From Oscillospiraceae bacterium (GTDB taxonomy: Bacteria > Bacillota > Clostridia > Oscillospirales > Oscillospiraceae): a stretch of 8,227 nt of DNA. The notes under the pieces are model-generated. The model worked only from the letters and a program-made list of their open reading frames with translations, was not told the DNA's origin and did not search any database. The stretch spans positions 1-8,227 of the forward strand of contig JAFYCQ010000131.1 of NCBI GenBank assembly GCA_017539635.1, read 5' to 3'. A program made the translations under genes and the position numbers. Of this stretch, positions 5,819 through 8,227 are shown one piece after another; within the stretch, counting starts at the first letter, position 1, and each line of letters begins with the position of its first letter.

Positions 5819-5840
5819 GAATTATGCGGTATTGCCTTAA
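5819..5840 (-). repeat. Right terminal inverted repeat of the MITE-like element
   Basis: This is the inverted partner of 5595-5616, with core GAATTATGCGGTATTGCC followed by TTAA. On the minus strand its outer base completes the -10 box of the nnrE promoter, so the insertion point lies right at that promoter's downstream edge. Confidence 0.88.
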
Positions 5841-5868
5841 GTATAAACCCTTAAAAGCTGTGTTTCAA
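5840..5868 (-). promoter_or_regulatory. Probable nnrE promoter, separated from the gene by the MITE
   Basis: On the minus strand TTGAAA (5868-5863), a 17-nt spacer and TATACT (5845-5840) form a good sigma-A-type promoter reading toward nnrE. The last base of the -10 box is the first base of the MITE end. Transcription would start near 5833, inside the right terminal repeat, and cross the whole element before reaching nnrE about 257 nt later. Removing the element with one TTAA copy restores TATACTTAATATAAAGGAG, a promoter with a very short leader. Confidence 0.65.
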
Positions 5869-5880
5869 GCGTCCGGCCTC

Positions 5881-5909
5881 TTGCATTTTTCACCACGCTA
5901 AAGTATAAT
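5881..5909 (+). promoter_or_regulatory. Sigma-A promoter of the tocopherol-cyclase-like operon
   Basis: TTGCAT (5881-5886), a 17-nt spacer and a perfect TATAAT (5904-5909) precede AAAGGAG (5922-5928) and the ATG at 5938. The start is expected near 5916. It is back to back with the nnrE promoter, with 12 bp between the two -35 boxes, so polymerases may compete there. Confidence 0.78.
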
Positions 5910-5937
5910 ATCCGTATCGGTAAAGGAGATGCTTTGA

Positions 5938-7062
5938 ATGATCAGTAAAAGCGATATTTCCAGAGACGCATGTCAGCTCTACGGCGGACAGGCCTCTCTC
6001 GGCTACGACTGGTGGTGGCATTCCTTCACGGGGACAAGTGAGAAAACGGGGGAGAAGCGGGGATTTTTCATGGAGTTTTTCGTCTGCAACCCCGCCTTAG
6101 GGGGAAGTGCGCCCGTTTTGGGGCAGGCCCCAGATAATAAAGCTCAGGGCAAAAGGCCCTCTTACCTCATGGTAAAGTTCGGCTGCTGGGGGAATAACGC
6201 CCGGCAGATGCACCGGTTTTTCGGCTGGGACCAGGTGAAAATGGACTGGGGAGTACCCTTTTCCGTTGAGGCCGGGGACTGCTTTCTTACCGAGACGGAA
6301 AGCCGCGGCACGGTATCGGTTTCCCGGGAGGAAGCCGCCCGCCCGGAAATGATGTGCGATCCCGGCACCGTCAGCTGGGATCTGAAGATAGACAAAAAGA
6401 TACCCTACAATGTGGGCTACGGCGCGGGAAAGCTCTTTCGCACCATACAGGCCTTCCAGATGTTCTGGCACGCCGAGGGCATGAAGACGGAGTATTCCGG
6501 CGAAGTCATCCTGGACGGGGAGAAGTACGTGATTACTCCGGAGGAATGCTTCGGCTACGCCGACAAAAACTGGGGCAAGGACTTCACCTCGCCCTGGGTA
6601 TGGCTCAGCTCCTGCGACCTCATAAGCGAAAAAACAGGCAAGCGGCTTTATAACAGCGTTTTCGACATCGGCGGCGGATGCCCGAAGATAGGCCCCGTTG
6701 CCTTGAAGCGCAAGCTGCTTTCGGCCTTTTATTATGAGGGCAGGTGCTTTGAGTTCAATTTCTCAAAGTTCTGGACCTTCACAAAGACGAAATTCGACTG
6801 CCGGGAGACTGACACGCACATAATCTGGCATGTGGAGCAGAAGACCCTGAGAAACCGCATGGTGACGGACATCACCTGCGAGAAAAAGGACATGCTGCTC
6901 ATAAAATACGAGGCGCCCAACGGCAAAAAGCTCCACAACCGGCTCTGGAACGGCGGCAACGGCAAGGGCACGGTGAGCCTTTACCGGGGCAAAAAGCTGG
7001 TGGACAAGGTCTATCTTTACAGCGCCGGGTGCGAGTACGGAGAATACTGCGAGGAGGCGTAA
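5938..7062 (+). CDS. Tocopherol-cyclase-like family protein (374 aa), function unknown
   Basis: The sequence resembles the tocopherol cyclase family (calycin/AttH-CrtC-like beta-barrel fold), whose plant member VTE1 closes the chromanol ring of vitamin E. The key match is FGYADKNWGKDF (205-216) followed by tryptophans W220 and W222 and LSSC (223-226), paralleling VTE1's YAEKNWG..FP..WFWVQCN. FWHAEGMKTEYSGEVILDGE (176-195) and the glycine run DIGGGCP (233-239) also fit. The N-terminal half is rich in aromatic residues (GYDWWWHSF, FFMEFFV). There is no signal peptide or transmembrane helix, so it is probably cytoplasmic. An anaerobe is not expected to make tocopherol, so the substrate is likely another hydrophobic or isoprenoid-like molecule; that is inference. 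The ATG at 5938 is supported by AAAGGAG 9 nt upstream and a consensus promoter. The next gene starts 3 nt after its stop. The fold family is fairly sure; the activity is not known. Confidence 0.72.
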   Translation: MISKSDISRDACQLYGGQASLGYDWWWHSFTGTSEKTGEKRGFFMEFFVCNPALGGSAPVLGQAPDNKAQGKRPSYLMVKFGCWGNNARQMHRFFGWDQVKMDWGVPFSVEAGDCFLTETESRGTVSVSREEAARPEMMCDPGTVSWDLKIDKKIPYNVGYGAGKLFRTIQAFQMFWHAEGMKTEYSGEVILDGEKYVITPEECFGYADKNWGKDFTSPWVWLSSCDLISEKTGKRLYNSVFDIGGGCPKIGPVALKRKLLSAFYYEGRCFEFNFSKFWTFTKTKFDCRETDTHIIWHVEQKTLRNRMVTDITCEKKDMLLIKYEAPNGKKLHNRLWNGGNGKGTVSLYRGKKLVDKVYLYSAGCEYGEYCEEA

Positions 7063-7065
7063 AGC

Positions 7066-7440
7066 ATGACGCCGGAGGAGATAAAGGAATATATACTGTC
7101 CCGCTACGGCGCGGAGCCGGAATACCTGTGGCCGGACTATCCCGACGCCTTCATTTTCCGGCATGACGGCAACCGCAAGTGGTTTGCCATAGTCATGGAG
7201 GTGCAGCGGGCAAAAATCGGACTTTCCGGCGAGGGGACGGCCCGTCTGATGAACGTGAAGTGCGGCCCGCTGCTGGGCGGCTCGTTTATAGGGAGCCCCG
7301 GCGTGGTGCCGGCCTGGCACATGAACAAGAAAAACTGGATCGGCCTCGTCCTGGACGGAGAAGCGGGTGAGGAGACGATAAAGGAGCTGCTGGAAATCAG
7401 CTTTGACATGACAGGCGGGACTAATAACAATAAATGTTGA
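7066..7440 (+). CDS. MmcQ/YjbR family protein (124 aa)
   Basis: This is a small MmcQ/YjbR-family protein (CyaY-like double-wing fold, usually 110-120 aa). Visible motifs are YPDAFIFRHDGNRKWFAIVM (25-44, the family's K-W-F-A-I/L strand), LMNVKCGPLLGGSF (61-74) and PAWHMNKKNWIGLVLDG (82-98), the family's most diagnostic block. It is often annotated as DNA-binding, but that rests on fold similarity and I do not treat it as established. The ribosome site GGAGG (7053-7057) lies inside the last codons of the preceding gene and the gap is 3 nt, so translation is likely coupled and both share the promoter at 5881-5909. The polar C-terminus (TGGTNNNKC) is not conserved in the family. The -35 box of the fabD promoter overlaps its stop codon. 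No terminator follows. Confidence 0.88.
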   Translation: MTPEEIKEYILSRYGAEPEYLWPDYPDAFIFRHDGNRKWFAIVMEVQRAKIGLSGEGTARLMNVKCGPLLGGSFIGSPGVVPAWHMNKKNWIGLVLDGEAGEETIKELLEISFDMTGGTNNNKC

Positions 7441-7465
7441 GTTTTTAAGAAAAGTATGATATACT
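7437..7465 (+). promoter_or_regulatory. Promoter of fabD
   Basis: TTGAGT (7437-7442), a 17-nt spacer and TATACT (7460-7465) form a good sigma-A promoter with an expected start near 7472. The -35 box overlaps the stop codon of the preceding gene. A short palindrome, AGTAT-GAT-ATACT (7453-7465), covers the -10 region and an imperfect one, CATTAA/TTAGTG (7466-7477), covers the start site; either could be an operator. AAAGGA (7495-7500) serves the ATG at 7511. Confidence 0.72.
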
Positions 7466-7510
7466 CATTAATTAGTGTGTAAAAACTACGTTTAAAAGGA
7501 ACGGCAGCCA

Positions 7511-8227
7511 ATGAAAACAGCATTTGTATTTTCCGGCCAGGGAGCCCAGTATCCCGGCATGTTCAAGGAGCTTTTCGATACTGAGCCCGTGGTGCGGGAG
7601 GTCTTCGATACCGCCGACAGAGCCCTGGGGCGGGACATTTCCGCCCTCTGCTTCGAGGGGCCCCAGGAGGAGCAGAACATGACCCACAACACCCAGCCCT
7701 GCATGCTGGCTGGGGACGTGGCGGCAGGTCTTGTGCTCCGGGCCCACGGCATTGAGCCGGAGGCGGTGGCGGGCTTCTCTCTGGGCGAATACGCGGCCCA
7801 CGTTTACGCCGGGGTCTTCGACCTGGAGACGGCCTTTAAGATGGTGCAGATCAGGGCGGACGCCATGCAGGAGGCCGTGCCTCCCGGCGTGGGCACTATG
7901 GCCGCCGTCGTGGGCGGCGACGCCGACGTGATAGACGAGATCTGCCGCGGCATAGATGAGTATGTGGAGCCGGCAAACTACAATTCCCCCATCCAGACCG
8001 TCATTTCCGGCACCGTAGGCGGCATAGAAAAGGCCACGGTGCTCATGCGGGAGCGGGGCTTCCACGTAAAGCCCCTGGCCGTCAGCGCCCCATTCCACTG
8101 CAAAATGATGGAGCCGGCGGCAAAGGTCATGGAGGAGCTTTTCAAAACCAAGACCTTCAGCGACGCTTCACTTCCGGTATATGTAAACTACGACGGAAAC
8201 CCCATAACCTCCGGGGCCGAGGCCGCC
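7511..8227 (+). CDS. fabD: Malonyl-CoA:ACP transacylase FabD (5' part; runs off the window)
   Basis: FabD moves malonyl groups from CoA to acyl carrier protein, supplying the elongation substrate of type II fatty acid synthesis in the cytoplasm. The window holds the first 239 codons of about 300-310, with no stop. Motifs: FVFSGQGAQYPGM (5-17), the oxyanion-loop glutamine pair region, TQPCML (61-66), the nucleophile elbow GFSLGEYAA with S90 (88-96), R115 in QIRADAMQ for malonate binding, GTMAAVVG (128-135), NYNSPIQTVISG (156-167), and the catalytic histidine H196 in SAPFHCKMM. The residue before the nucleophile is Phe, where classical FabD has His (GHSLGEY); many Clostridia have Leu there, so this is a tolerated position. 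The ATG at 7511 has AAAGGA 10 nt upstream. It is transcribed from its own promoter, perhaps with readthrough from upstream. Other fab genes may follow beyond the edge. Confidence 0.95.
   Translation, partial: MKTAFVFSGQGAQYPGMFKELFDTEPVVREVFDTADRALGRDISALCFEGPQEEQNMTHNTQPCMLAGDVAAGLVLRAHGIEPEAVAGFSLGEYAAHVYAGVFDLETAFKMVQIRADAMQEAVPPGVGTMAAVVGGDADVIDEICRGIDEYVEPANYNSPIQTVISGTVGGIEKATVLMRERGFHVKPLAVSAPFHCKMMEPAAKVMEELFKTKTFSDASLPVYVNYDGNPITSGAEAA

Larger units (their letters stand above)
5595..5840. mobile_element. MITE-like element (about 246 bp, structured, non-autonomous)
   Basis: The element is bounded by 22-bp terminal inverted repeats with one mismatch, whose similarity continues imperfectly for roughly another 15 bp inward. 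Both ends carry TTAA at the outer edge, either a target-site duplication or the symmetric end of the repeat; the two cannot be distinguished here. Inside, nearly all sequence folds into local hairpins: GCATATAAAAG/CTTTTATATGC (5635-5664); a two-level hairpin of GTTTTGC/GCAAAAC around GTCCC-TTGC-GGGAC (5675-5708); an imperfect one of GAAAA plus GGAAATAC against GTATTCC plus TTTTC (5736-5776); TCAGA/TCTGA (5775-5787); and AATTCTG/CAGAATT around GCGCA/TGCGC (5792-5823). There is no transposase, so it would have to be moved in trans. It fills most of the 361-bp gap between nnrE and the tocopherol-cyclase-like gene. The absence of a convincing gene, plus repeats and hairpins, fits a miniature inverted-repeat transposable element; the transposase family is not identified. 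Confidence 0.8.

Noticed and set aside
5633..5854. Small plus-strand protein of 73 aa within the MITE
   Set aside because: TTG start, no ribosome site, sequence dictated by hairpin arms and terminal repeat; kept only as a low-interest observation, not a CDS.
7472..8098. Long minus-strand open frame of 208 codons opposite fabD
   Set aside because: It is antisense to a gene with every FabD catalytic motif; the composition is rich in His and Gly and nothing recognisable is encoded.

Overview
The window looks like chromosomal DNA from a Gram-positive anaerobe of the Clostridia (Bacillota), probably a gut-type lineage. The reasons are strong GGAGG/AAGGAG ribosome sites, close matches to housekeeping sigma-A promoters with 17-nt spacers, and the gene families present: DegV, DUF3783, an SLH-domain exported protein, a YlmH-type S4 protein and a stand-alone FabD. 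The species cannot be named from sequence alone. There are no phage, plasmid, CRISPR, rRNA or tRNA signatures. Apart from one small non-autonomous transposon-like element, this is ordinary genomic territory.

Layout. (1) Positions 21-2216, minus strand: one promoter (2188-2216) drives a DegV-family fatty-acid-binding protein, then a QueG-like double [4Fe-4S] protein 11 nt downstream. A strong intrinsic terminator (416-446) follows, and directly after it a small DUF3783 protein. (2) Positions 2258-3772, minus strand: a monocistronic exported SLH-domain protein with its own consensus promoter and a clear terminator. (3) Positions 3782-4867, plus strand: an alkyltransferase-like DNA-repair protein whose promoter puts the transcript start on the A of its ATG (apparently leaderless), overlapped by 8 nt by a ylmH-type gene. 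(4) Positions 4803-5868, minus strand: NAD(P)H-hydrate epimerase (nnrE), converging on ylmH with a 65-nt coding overlap. (5) Positions 5595-5840: a MITE-like element of about 246 bp with 22-bp terminal inverted repeats and several internal hairpins, lying between the nnrE promoter and the nnrE ribosome site. (6) Positions 5881-7440, plus strand: a tocopherol-cyclase-like protein and a MmcQ/YjbR-family protein, translationally coupled. (7) Position 7437 to the end, plus strand: the promoter and first 239 codons of fabD (malonyl-CoA:ACP transacylase), cut by the window edge.

How the genes fit together. No single pathway spans the window. DegV-type proteins present fatty acids to a fatty acid kinase and FabD starts fatty acid synthesis, so the two flanks share a lipid theme without being linked. 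NnrE (repair of damaged NAD(P)H), the alkyltransferase-like protein (DNA damage) and YlmH (stalled ribosomes) are maintenance functions. The most notable observations are regulatory: the MITE appears to have turned a very short nnrE leader into a structured leader of about 250 nt without destroying the promoter; the repair gene appears leaderless; and a terminator abuts the DUF3783 ribosome site. I did not find a convincing new multi-gene system.
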